A stretch of DNA of 64,000 nt from Oceanobacillus zhaokaii (GTDB taxonomy: Bacteria > Bacillota > Bacilli > Bacillales > Amphibacillaceae), in contig NZ_CP024848.1 of NCBI RefSeq assembly GCF_003352005.1, positions 2,055,001 through 2,119,000 of the forward strand, given 5' to 3'. Below, piece by piece: positions 8,156 through 15,572 of this stretch. The notes beneath the pieces are model-generated. The model saw only the letters and a list, made by a program, of their open reading frames with translations. It was not told the origin of the DNA and ran no database searches. A program made the position numbers and the translations under genes. The first letter of the stretch is position 1. Every line of letters begins with the position of its first letter.

Positions 8156-8746
8156 ATGAATTATCCGAATGGACAAAAGAAAATCATATCAAAACAGGCA
8201 ACATCCTGGCAATCGAAGAAATCATTCAGTAATCGAGGGATGTCACTAGAGGATGATATAAATACTACAAATCAGTTTTACTTGGATATTGATCGTGCCG
8301 TCATCCATAAGAAACCAACACCAGTCCAAATTGTAAACGTGCATTATCCAAGACGAAGTGCAGCTGTTATTACGGAAGCCTACTTTAAACAAGCATCAAC
8401 AACAGATTATAATGGCTTATACCGTGGGAAATATGTCGATTTTGAAGCAAAGGAAACAAAGAATAAAACGATCTTTCCATTGGCAAATATTCATGAACAT
8501 CAAATCAATCATATGAAATCAATTGTTGAGCATGAAGGTATTTGCTTCCTACTTATCCGCTTTGCTGCACATGAAGAGACTTATTACATGCAAGCAGAGA
8601 AACTTTTTCCCTATTGGTACGATAAATTACACGGCGGAAGGAAATCAATCCCTTATGAAAAAATTAAACTGGATGGGTTTCATATCCCCCTGCAGTATCA
8701 AGCAAGGGTTGATTATTTATCAGTTATTGATAAGCTTTATTTTTAG
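8156..8746 (+). CDS. recU: Holliday junction resolvase RecU
   Basis: A homodimeric, magnesium-dependent nuclease that cuts four-way DNA junctions in recombination and chromosome segregation. The 196 residues contain the conserved SNRGMSLEDD, HKKPTPVQIV, DYNGLYRGKYVDFEAKETK (with the Asp, Glu and Lys of the PD-(D/E)XK active site) and FPLANIHEHQ segments. I choose the ATG at 8156, seven bases after AGGAGGA, rather than an in-frame upstream ATG at 8099 inside the promoter region. The gene is 18 bases upstream of ponA, its conserved operon partner. Confidence 0.96.
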   Translation: MNYPNGQKKIISKQATSWQSKKSFSNRGMSLEDDINTTNQFYLDIDRAVIHKKPTPVQIVNVHYPRRSAAVITEAYFKQASTTDYNGLYRGKYVDFEAKETKNKTIFPLANIHEHQINHMKSIVEHEGICFLLIRFAAHEETYYMQAEKLFPYWYDKLHGGRKSIPYEKIKLDGFHIPLQYQARVDYLSVIDKLYF

Positions 8747-8764
8747 AGATGGAGGTGTAGAGCT

Positions 8765-11581
8765 ATGGCAGATAATAGCCAAACTCGCACAGCAAGAAGA
8801 AAACAAAAGAAGAAAAAAAACAGAAAAAAACCATTATGGAAGAGAATTCTATTATTCGGCTTTATAATTATTTTAGCAATTGGAATTGGTATTGGAGGAT
8901 TATTCACCTACTGGATTGTAACTGCGCCAGATATAGACGCAGAACAATTATCTGACCCGTTTTCATCATCCTTTTTAGATCAAAATGGCGATGAATTTGC
9001 GGTGCTCGGTGCAGAAAATCGTATAAAAGTTGATTATGAAGATTTGCCGCAGGTGCTAATTGACGCCGTAACTGCAACCGAAGATGCGAGATTCTTTGAA
9101 CATGCCGGTATTGATTTACGTCGAATCGGTGGTGCAATCCTTGCCAATTTTAAGAATGGCTTTGGCTCTGAGGGTGCGAGTACCATTACACAACAAGTAG
9201 TGGAAAAATCATTTTTAACCCCTGAGAAAGAATTAAAGCTGAAAGTGCAGGAACAATGGCTAGCATTAAAACTAGAACGTCAATACTCCAAAGAAGAAAT
9301 TTTAGAAATGTATTTGAATAAAATATTCTATGGTGCAAACTCATACGGTGTTGCCAAAGCAGCAGAAACCTACTTTGGTGTTACCGATTTACAAGAGCTG
9401 ACATTACCTCAAGCTGCAATCCTAGCTGGGTTACCGCAAAGGCCAACAGCATATAATCCATTCCAAAATCCTGATTTAACTAAAGAAAGAATGGATACCG
9501 TATTAACGCTGATGGTAAGACATGGAAAAGTTACACAAGCACAAGCGGATGAAGCAAGAGCGGTTGATATACCTTCCCTGCTCGTTGAAACACAACCAGA
9601 CTCAACACCATACGAAGCATTTATTCAACAAGTAGAAAAAGAAGTAAAAGAAAAAGTAGATGGCGCAGATATATTCTCTGATGGATTAAAGATTCACACG
9701 ACATTAGATCCAAGCATACAGGATCATGTTGAATTTTTACTAACGGATAGTGACCAAAACCCGATTCCATATCCAGATGATGAAATGCAAGCTGGTATGG
9801 TCATTCTCGATACGAAAAATGGTGCAATTAAAGCAATAGGCGGTAGTAGGAATAATGATGGAAATTGGGGAACAAACTATGCTACCGAAGCTGATTTTCA
9901 ACCTGGTTCTACAATTAAACCAATTCTTGATTATGGTCCAGCAATTGAATACGATAAAATGTCAACTTATCATCTAATAAATGATGATAAGCCATATGAA
10001 ATTGCAGGAACAGATGGTCAAGTCATCAACAACTGGAATCGTCAATATTCAGGTTGGATAACAGCTAGACATGCGTTAAGTCAATCTCTAAATGTGCCTG
10101 CGGTTAAGGTATTTGAAGAAGTTGGCAGAGAAAATGCGAAAACCTTTGCTGAAGGTTTGGGGATTAATTTTGCTGATGATCAAGTTCAATTAACCGATGC
10201 GATTGGTGGAGCTAAAACGGAGATAACACCTCTGCAATTAGCAGGTGCATACCGTGCATTTGGTAATGAAGGAATTTATAATGAACCTTATGCTGTTACG
10301 AAGGTAGAATTTCCTGATGGACGAGTCGTTGATCTCGTACCAGAACCAGAGGCCGTGATGTCTGATTACACAGCATACATGATTACGGATATGCTGAAAA
10401 CATCCATAACAGAAGGTGTTGGTTATAAAGCGAACGTTCCAGGTTTACCTATCGCTGGTAAAACAGGAACAACGAATTTAAAGGATAAACCTGGAAGTCC
10501 AGATTCTTGGCTTGCTGGGTACACGACAAACTATACGATGGCTGTATGGACAGGTGGCTATACAGATGAAGAAGGAAAACGGGATGTTATGCCAACTACA
10601 GAAATCCCACATGCCCTATTCAAAAATACGATGGAAACTATTTCACAAGGACTTGATACAGCCGATTTCGCCAAGCCTGACTCTGTTGTAGAGGTTGCAG
10701 TTGAAAAAGGCTCTAACCCTGCTACATTACCAAGTGAATATACTCCGTCATCACAAATTGTAACGGAGTTGTTTGTCAAAGGCACCGAGCCAACCAATAG
10801 GTCGAAGAAATACGATGAACTTGACCCTGTCACAGGATTAAAAGCAACCTATGATGAGGAAGCAAATGCAATCCGAGTTGATTGGCAATATGATTCAGAA
10901 AATGATGTGACATTTGATGTTAGTGCAACAGTTAACGGTGGTGAAAAACAAAACCTATCGTCAACAGAAGAAAAGTCAATCGAAATATCGGAAGTTGAGC
11001 CTAATGCAGAGTATGTAATTGAGGTCATTGTAAATGACGGATCAAGCACTAGTAAACCTGCAACAACATCAGTGAAGACACCGGGTGACGAGGAAGAAGA
11101 AGAACTTCCAGGGGTATCTGGTTTATCTGCAGATTATATTGAGGAAAGCTCAATCATTGATGTTTCCTGGGATTATAATGGTCCCCCGGCTGCTTATGAA
11201 GTCTCTGTAAATGGGCAAGTACAAACAGTGGATTCGAAAGGGATTGAAATAAGCGGAGGTTCACCAGGACAAAATTATACAATTACGGTAACTCCAATTG
11301 GTAAAAATGGCGCGAATGAAGGAATTAGAGGTGTTACAGAGAGCACATCTTTAACTATTCCTAATACCGAGGAGGATAATACTGAACCTGAACCTGATTC
11401 TGGCAACGAACCAGAGTCGGAGCCAGAATCAGAGCCAGAGCCAGAGCCAGATCCTGAGCCTGAGCCTGAGCCTGAGCCAGATCCTGAGCCTAATCCAGAA
11501 CAGGATCAAGATACAGAAACAGATTCCAATCCTGAAAATCAGCAAGATTCAGAAACAGACACAGAAAATAATACAGAGTGA
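8765..11581 (+). CDS. ponA: Class A penicillin-binding protein 1A/1B
   Basis: Bifunctional peptidoglycan synthase: glycosyltransferase (GT51) plus transpeptidase. Of 938 residues, 1-30 are a very basic cytoplasmic tail, about 34-56 a membrane anchor, and 70-250 the GT51 domain with catalytic Glu106 in ATEDARFFEH. The transpeptidase domain (about 330-640) has Ser382-Thr-Ile-Lys385, Ser441-Leu-Asn443 and Lys566-Thr-Gly568. Two fibronectin-type III-like modules follow (about 695-775 and 785-865). The last 70 residues are an acidic Glu-Pro tail encoded by a GAGCCT/GAGCCA repeat. B. subtilis PBP1 is 914 residues. It is cotranscribed with recU and ends in a strong terminator. Confidence 0.96.
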   Translation: MADNSQTRTARRKQKKKKNRKKPLWKRILLFGFIIILAIGIGIGGLFTYWIVTAPDIDAEQLSDPFSSSFLDQNGDEFAVLGAENRIKVDYEDLPQVLIDAVTATEDARFFEHAGIDLRRIGGAILANFKNGFGSEGASTITQQVVEKSFLTPEKELKLKVQEQWLALKLERQYSKEEILEMYLNKIFYGANSYGVAKAAETYFGVTDLQELTLPQAAILAGLPQRPTAYNPFQNPDLTKERMDTVLTLMVRHGKVTQAQADEARAVDIPSLLVETQPDSTPYEAFIQQVEKEVKEKVDGADIFSDGLKIHTTLDPSIQDHVEFLLTDSDQNPIPYPDDEMQAGMVILDTKNGAIKAIGGSRNNDGNWGTNYATEADFQPGSTIKPILDYGPAIEYDKMSTYHLINDDKPYEIAGTDGQVINNWNRQYSGWITARHALSQSLNVPAVKVFEEVGRENAKTFAEGLGINFADDQVQLTDAIGGAKTEITPLQLAGAYRAFGNEGIYNEPYAVTKVEFPDGRVVDLVPEPEAVMSDYTAYMITDMLKTSITEGVGYKANVPGLPIAGKTGTTNLKDKPGSPDSWLAGYTTNYTMAVWTGGYTDEEGKRDVMPTTEIPHALFKNTMETISQGLDTADFAKPDSVVEVAVEKGSNPATLPSEYTPSSQIVTELFVKGTEPTNRSKKYDELDPVTGLKATYDEEANAIRVDWQYDSENDVTFDVSATVNGGEKQNLSSTEEKSIEISEVEPNAEYVIEVIVNDGSSTSKPATTSVKTPGDEEEEELPGVSGLSADYIEESSIIDVSWDYNGPPAAYEVSVNGQVQTVDSKGIEISGGSPGQNYTITVTPIGKNGANEGIRGVTESTSLTIPNTEEDNTEPEPDSGNEPESEPESEPEPEPDPEPEPEPEPDPEPNPEQDQDTETDSNPENQQDSETDTENNTE
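11383..11500 (+). repeat. Codon repeat for the Glu-Pro tail of PonA
   Basis: Tandem six-base units of GA(G/A)CC(T/A) type, about 118 bases, encoding alternating Glu-Pro with occasional Asp-Pro and Glu-Ser. Such repeats vary in number by slippage, so the tail length probably differs between strains. Confidence 0.85.
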
Positions 11582-11605
11582 TATAGAAAGCTTGCTTCTT
11601 AAACA

Positions 11606-11648
11606 AAGAGAAAAGGTAACCTTCGCAATGGAGGTTACCTTTTCTCTT
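11606..11648. terminator. Two-way terminator between ponA and nth
   Basis: A 17-bp perfect stem (AAGAGAAAAGGTAACCT and its complement) with a 9-base loop. T-rich stretches lie on both outer sides, so it can serve both convergent genes. Confidence 0.85.
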
Positions 11649-11664
11649 ATTACTTATCAATTCA

Positions 11665-12315
11665 TTATTGAACATTCTTCACCCGTTTCTTTCCTTCTCT
11701 GCAAAGCTCGAGTAATGGACATTCAAGACAATTTGGATTTCTGGCTTTGCAGTGGTATCTGCCAAAGAAGATCATTCTATGGTGTGTTACGCTCCACTCT
11801 TCACGAGGTATTTTACGCATTAATGTTTCTTCTACCTCTATTACGGAATCCTTCCATCTGCAGATCCCAAGCCTTTTTGAAACCCGTTCTACATGGGTAT
11901 CTACAGCTATTGCTGGCTCATCAAAAGCAATGGAAGCAACGACGTTTGCTGTTTTTCTTCCAACACCGGCAAGCGTCATTAATTCTTTTATAGTTCTTGG
12001 TACCTCTCCAGCAAAATCATCAATTAATGATTGACAGAGCTTCTGGATGTTTTTTGCTTTTGTTCTGTATAGGCCAATTGATCGAATATCTTGCTGTAAT
12101 TCTTCTAAAGGTACTGCTAAATAATCCTCTGGTTCTTTGTATTTAAGAAATAAACCAGCAGTTACTTTATTAACAAGCTTATCTGTACATTGAGCAGATA
12201 ATAAGACGGCAATGACCAGTTCGAATGGATTGGAATGAATTAATTCACCCTTTGCATCTGGAAACATTTCTGCCATAGCATCTAGACAATATCTGATTTG
12301 CTTTTTATTCAACAT
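11665..12315 (-). CDS. nth: Endonuclease III
   Basis: DNA glycosylase/AP lyase that removes oxidised pyrimidines in base excision repair. The 216 residues contain the helix-hairpin-helix LAGVGRKTANVV with catalytic Lys121, the catalytic Asp139 in AVDTHV and an iron-sulfur cluster loop with Cys189, Cys196, Cys199 and Cys205 in the exact C-X6-C-X2-C-X5-C spacing. It starts four bases after dnaD stops, so the two genes are translationally close, as in B. subtilis. Confidence 0.96.
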   Translation of the reverse strand: MLNKKQIRYCLDAMAEMFPDAKGELIHSNPFELVIAVLLSAQCTDKLVNKVTAGLFLKYKEPEDYLAVPLEELQQDIRSIGLYRTKAKNIQKLCQSLIDDFAGEVPRTIKELMTLAGVGRKTANVVASIAFDEPAIAVDTHVERVSKRLGICRWKDSVIEVEETLMRKIPREEWSVTHHRMIFFGRYHCKARNPNCLECPLLELCREGKKRVKNVQ

Positions 12316-12319
12316 GTTT

Positions 12320-12997
12320 CTATTCTTCCCCTTCTAGCCAGTTATAATAAAAGGAGGTATCCCTCTTTTGTTGGTTATCTTGTTTTATTACTTGTTTGTT
12401 GTGGAAGCCTTTGCTAGCATCACGGGCTTGCTCAACTGAATGTATCCCTTTTTTCTTCCATTCCCTAAGAATTCGGTCAATATATTTGAAGTTTAGTTTG
12501 CCCATTAATACCGATTCACGTAAGCCAGCTTTTATTAATGCTGGTGCGATTTTATCTTCATCTAACCATGCATTAATTGTTTCAATTTCGAAAGGAGATA
12601 ACGGTCTGCCAAATTCCTGCTCGAATAAAATAAAAATCGTCCCAACTGTTTTTTCTTCTTGAACAGGGACTGGAGAATATAGCTTCTCCCAAAGAGGATC
12701 AAGTAAATATGATTCACTTAATTGTTGCTCCTCATTCATTTGTTGTTCAATTGCAAGAAAATCATTTTGAATTAGCTTCCGAAGAATGTTTGCACAATCC
12801 TTTTCAGATATTGTCATCTGTTCTGCAAGCTCAAATGGCGTTGGAAAATCATTGTTTTCTTGAAGATAACGCAATAAGTGGATGATCACCATAACCTCCC
12901 TTTCATCTAAACCAAGGGAATGATAGCTTGTTAGAAGTTTAATGGGGATTGGTAATTGATTTAATAATATTTTTTGAAATGGTATTGAATTTGACAT
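12320..12997 (-). CDS. dnaD: Replication initiation protein DnaD
   Basis: Primosome component that remodels DNA and helps load the helicase with DnaB and DnaI at oriC and stalled forks. The 225 residues show a winged-helix N-terminal oligomerisation domain (about 1-110) and a C-terminal DnaD domain (about 125-195) with the FEQEFGRPLSPFEIE start and an IDRILREW segment, then a basic disordered stretch ending in the YYNWLE motif. The ATG follows GAGGTG. Operon with nth downstream; asnS lies upstream behind a terminator. Confidence 0.95.
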   Translation of the reverse strand: MSNSIPFQKILLNQLPIPIKLLTSYHSLGLDEREVMVIIHLLRYLQENNDFPTPFELAEQMTISEKDCANILRKLIQNDFLAIEQQMNEEQQLSESYLLDPLWEKLYSPVPVQEEKTVGTIFILFEQEFGRPLSPFEIETINAWLDEDKIAPALIKAGLRESVLMGKLNFKYIDRILREWKKKGIHSVEQARDASKGFHNKQVIKQDNQQKRDTSFYYNWLEGEE

Positions 12998-13040
12998 ATA
13001 TTTTGCACCTCAATATCAGTATAGCATGTACACAAAAATA

Positions 13041-13071
13041 AAATCCCTTGCGAATACTTAACAAGGGATTT
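13041..13071 (-). terminator. asnS terminator
   Basis: AAATCCCTTG pairs with CAAGGGATTT across an 11-base loop, followed on the minus strand by TTATTTTTG. It separates asnS from dnaD. Confidence 0.82.
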
Positions 13072-13135
13072 TTATCTGCATATCTTGTAACGGATTCTAT
13101 AGATTAAACACCGAAAATCCTTATTCTTTAATAAA

Positions 13136-14428
13136 TCACGGATATAGACGATTTAATAATCTAGGGAATGGGATTGTTTCGCGGACATGATCAACACCAG
13201 ATATCCATGCCACCGTCCGTTCTAGTCCTAGACCAAATCCTGAATGTGGTACACTGCCATACTTTCTTAGCTCTTGATACCACTTATATTCAGGGCCAGT
13301 TAATCCATGTTGTTCATAACGTTCTTTCATTAACTCTAAATCATCAATACGTTGTGAACCGCCAATGATTTCACCATAACCTTCAGGTGCAATTAAATCG
13401 GCACATAATACAACCTCAGGTCTATCAGGAACAGGCTTCATGTAGAATGCTTTGATTTCTGCTGGGTAGTTCGTAATAAATACAGGCTTGTCAAAGTCTT
13501 CAGCAATTGCTGTTTCATGAGGTGCTCCAAAGTCTTCTCCCCATTCGATGTCTGTAAATCCTTTCTCCTTTAGCAATGTGATTGCATCATCATAAGAGAT
13601 TCTCGGAAATGGAGCAGTAATATTTTCTAATTTAGATAAATCACGTTCTAAAATATCTAATTCCAGCTGACAGTTATCAAGAACAGATTTCACAACATAG
13701 CTAACATAGTTTTCTTGAATTTCTAAACTCTCTTCATGCGTAACAAATGCCATTTCTGGCTCAATCATCCAAAACTCAATTAAATGACGACGTGTTTTCG
13801 ATTTCTCAGCGCGGAATGTTGGACCGAAAGAAAAAACCTTTCCAAATGCCATTGCAGCAGCTTCCATGTATAATTGGCCACTTTGAGATAAATATGCTTC
13901 CTCTTCGAAATACTTCGTATGGAATAACTCTGTTGTACCTTCCGCTGAAGATCCAGTAAGTATTGGTGGATCAATTTTTACATAGCCATTTTCATTGAAG
14001 AAATTATAAGTAGCGCGAATGATTTCATTTCGAATTTTCATCACTGCATGCTGTTTTTTAGAACGTAACCATAAATGGCGATGATCCATCAAGAACTCAA
14101 TCCCATGCTCCTTTGGAGTGATTGGATAATCATGTGACTCATGTATAACCTCGATACCGGATACTTGCATCTCATAGCCAAATTTTGATCTTGTATCTTC
14201 AACAATTTTCCCTGTCACGTAAATAGATGTTTCCTGTGTTAATCCTTTTGCAATTTGAAATATCTCTTCCGATACATCGCTTTTCACAACAACTCCCTGC
14301 ATAAACCCTGTACCATCACGCAACTGAAGAAATGCTATTTTTCCACTTGAACGCTTGTTGCTTAGCCATGCTCCGATTGTAACGGTTTGCTCAAGATGAT
14401 TTGCTACTTGTGAAATAGTTGTTTTCAT
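13136..14428 (-). CDS. asnS: Asparaginyl-tRNA synthetase
   Basis: Charges tRNA-Asn with asparagine. The 430 residues equal the B. subtilis length: an N-terminal OB-fold anticodon-binding domain (about 1-105) and a class II catalytic core with motif 2 [15 protein letters not shown] and motif 3 [10 protein letters not shown] near the C-terminus; [10 protein letters not shown] and FITNYP are typical of this subgroup. I looked for a T-box leader in the 195 bases upstream and found no T-box sequence or terminator. The aspB gene that usually follows ypmB here is absent. Confidence 0.97.
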   Translation of the reverse strand: MKTTISQVANHLEQTVTIGAWLSNKRSSGKIAFLQLRDGTGFMQGVVVKSDVSEEIFQIAKGLTQETSIYVTGKIVEDTRSKFGYEMQVSGIEVIHESHDYPITPKEHGIEFLMDHRHLWLRSKKQHAVMKIRNEIIRATYNFFNENGYVKIDPPILTGSSAEGTTELFHTKYFEEEAYLSQSGQLYMEAAAMAFGKVFSFGPTFRAEKSKTRRHLIEFWMIEPEMAFVTHEESLEIQENYVSYVVKSVLDNCQLELDILERDLSKLENITAPFPRISYDDAITLLKEKGFTDIEWGEDFGAPHETAIAEDFDKPVFITNYPAEIKAFYMKPVPDRPEVVLCADLIAPEGYGEIIGGSQRIDDLELMKERYEQHGLTGPEYKWYQELRKYGSVPHSGFGLGLERTVAWISGVDHVRETIPFPRLLNRLYP

Positions 14429-14623
14429 AAATAATACCTCCGTAAAACTAAAATTATTGATTAGAGTTGAATCGTCTATATAGGTGCTTGAACTTTTATT
14501 AATAGCTGATTCGATAAATTTGTTTTCTTAAACCTTCTGAGTTCTTGTATATTATACATCAATTGATTAGGAATGCTATAAGTTCCATTAAATTCAAGCT
14601 GTTCTTAGATTAACTTTAATTCG

Positions 14624-15157
14624 TTATTTTATAAGCTTGGAAAAATGAAGTTGTTCTTTGCGACTTGCATCATCCATCGATAAATAGTCCAATACATATC
14701 TTGACTTGTTATCTTCATAATAAGCAATTTCCCATAATGGTTCTTGATCCATGAGCGCTGGTGAAATATGTACTAGTTCACAATGATTACATTGGTTTTT
14801 CCAGGCATTTAAAATTTGCTGTTCTAATATAATATCGGCTTGATCGACTGTAGTCAGGTTTTTCTCCTTACCATTTAAAGGGTAGAAGATGATTTTCTCT
14901 TCATTTTCCTTATTTTTACCATACACTACATGGTAAGGACTGTCACCATTGTAACGTTCTATTTTATCAACTTCAGTTATTGCCGTCTGTGCTAAAATTT
15001 GTTTTTTCGTTTCAGCAAATCCCTCAACTTTACTCTCATATAAATTATTATACAAAAATAAGGCGTAAATTAAACAAGCTACAGCTATAACAAGTATGGT
15101 AATTAAACCCTTTATTAGCCAATTACGCTTCGGTGATTGTGAATATCCGTTGTTCAT
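14624..15157 (-). CDS. ypmB: YpmB-like membrane-anchored protein (DUF5590)
   Basis: A 177-residue protein with one N-terminal transmembrane helix (about 17-40) and an extracytoplasmic part that looks like two small PepSY-like modules (TAITEVDKIERYNG... and LWEIAYYEDNKSRYVLDYLSM). Position beside asnS and dinG and the overall pattern match B. subtilis YpmB, whose function is unknown. I start at the ATG at 15157; an ATG four codons upstream lies inside the ribosome site GGATGGAGAG. It has two cysteines (CNHC), unusual for this kind of protein. Confidence 0.72.
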   Translation of the reverse strand: MNNGYSQSPKRNWLIKGLITILVIAVACLIYALFLYNNLYESKVEGFAETKKQILAQTAITEVDKIERYNGDSPYHVVYGKNKENEEKIIFYPLNGKEKNLTTVDQADIILEQQILNAWKNQCNHCELVHISPALMDQEPLWEIAYYEDNKSRYVLDYLSMDDASRKEQLHFSKLIK

Positions 15158-15356
15158 TATTCTCTCCATCCTATTTTTGATTAAAATTGTGAAACTCTCT
15201 GGTGAATACCGCTATTATAGCGTAAATGCTGGTTACATTCTCTCTTTTATTAAAAAACTTCTTGTTTTATCAAATTTTACTAATCATAGGATGATGCACT
15301 ATTGCTAACAATAAGAGCAAGTTGATATTATTAAGATGAAGCACCATAATAGTATA

Positions 15357-15466
15357 CAATTTTTTTGTCTATTTTGCTTTATTTTTATAACATTCAACAA
15401 AAATCTTTAGCCCATACCACTTTACCTTAGCTACTGATGGATACTTATTGACATCAGTAGTCTTTT
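15357..15466 (+). ncRNA. Candidate small RNA between ypmB and dinG
   Basis: The 415-base gap between two minus-strand genes contains, on the plus strand, TTGATA (15322-15327), a 17-base spacer and CATAAT (15345-15350). About 80 bases later comes a 9-bp stem (CTACTGATG, 15431-15439, with CATCAGTAG, 15452-15460) and TCTTTTT. This reads as a complete unit of about 110 nt with no coding frame. On the minus strand the hairpin has no T-run, so it does not serve dinG. Nothing else is recognisable in the gap, and ypmA of B. subtilis is not there. Confidence 0.35.
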
Positions 15467-15572
15467 TCGAATTTTGTTTTTTTCAAACAATGGATGATTA
15501 ACGGTTGACATAAACTGTGAACTAACTCCAAGTTCGTAGTTTAAAAAGCAAAAGATAATAAATGAGACTTCT

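Noticed and set aside
11383..11500. Tandem repeats as a possible CRISPR or other array
   Set aside because: Units are six bases, in frame and coding for Glu-Pro at the end of ponA.
14429..14623. Possible T-box leader for asnS
   Set aside because: No T-box core sequence, specifier loop or terminator could be found in the region.
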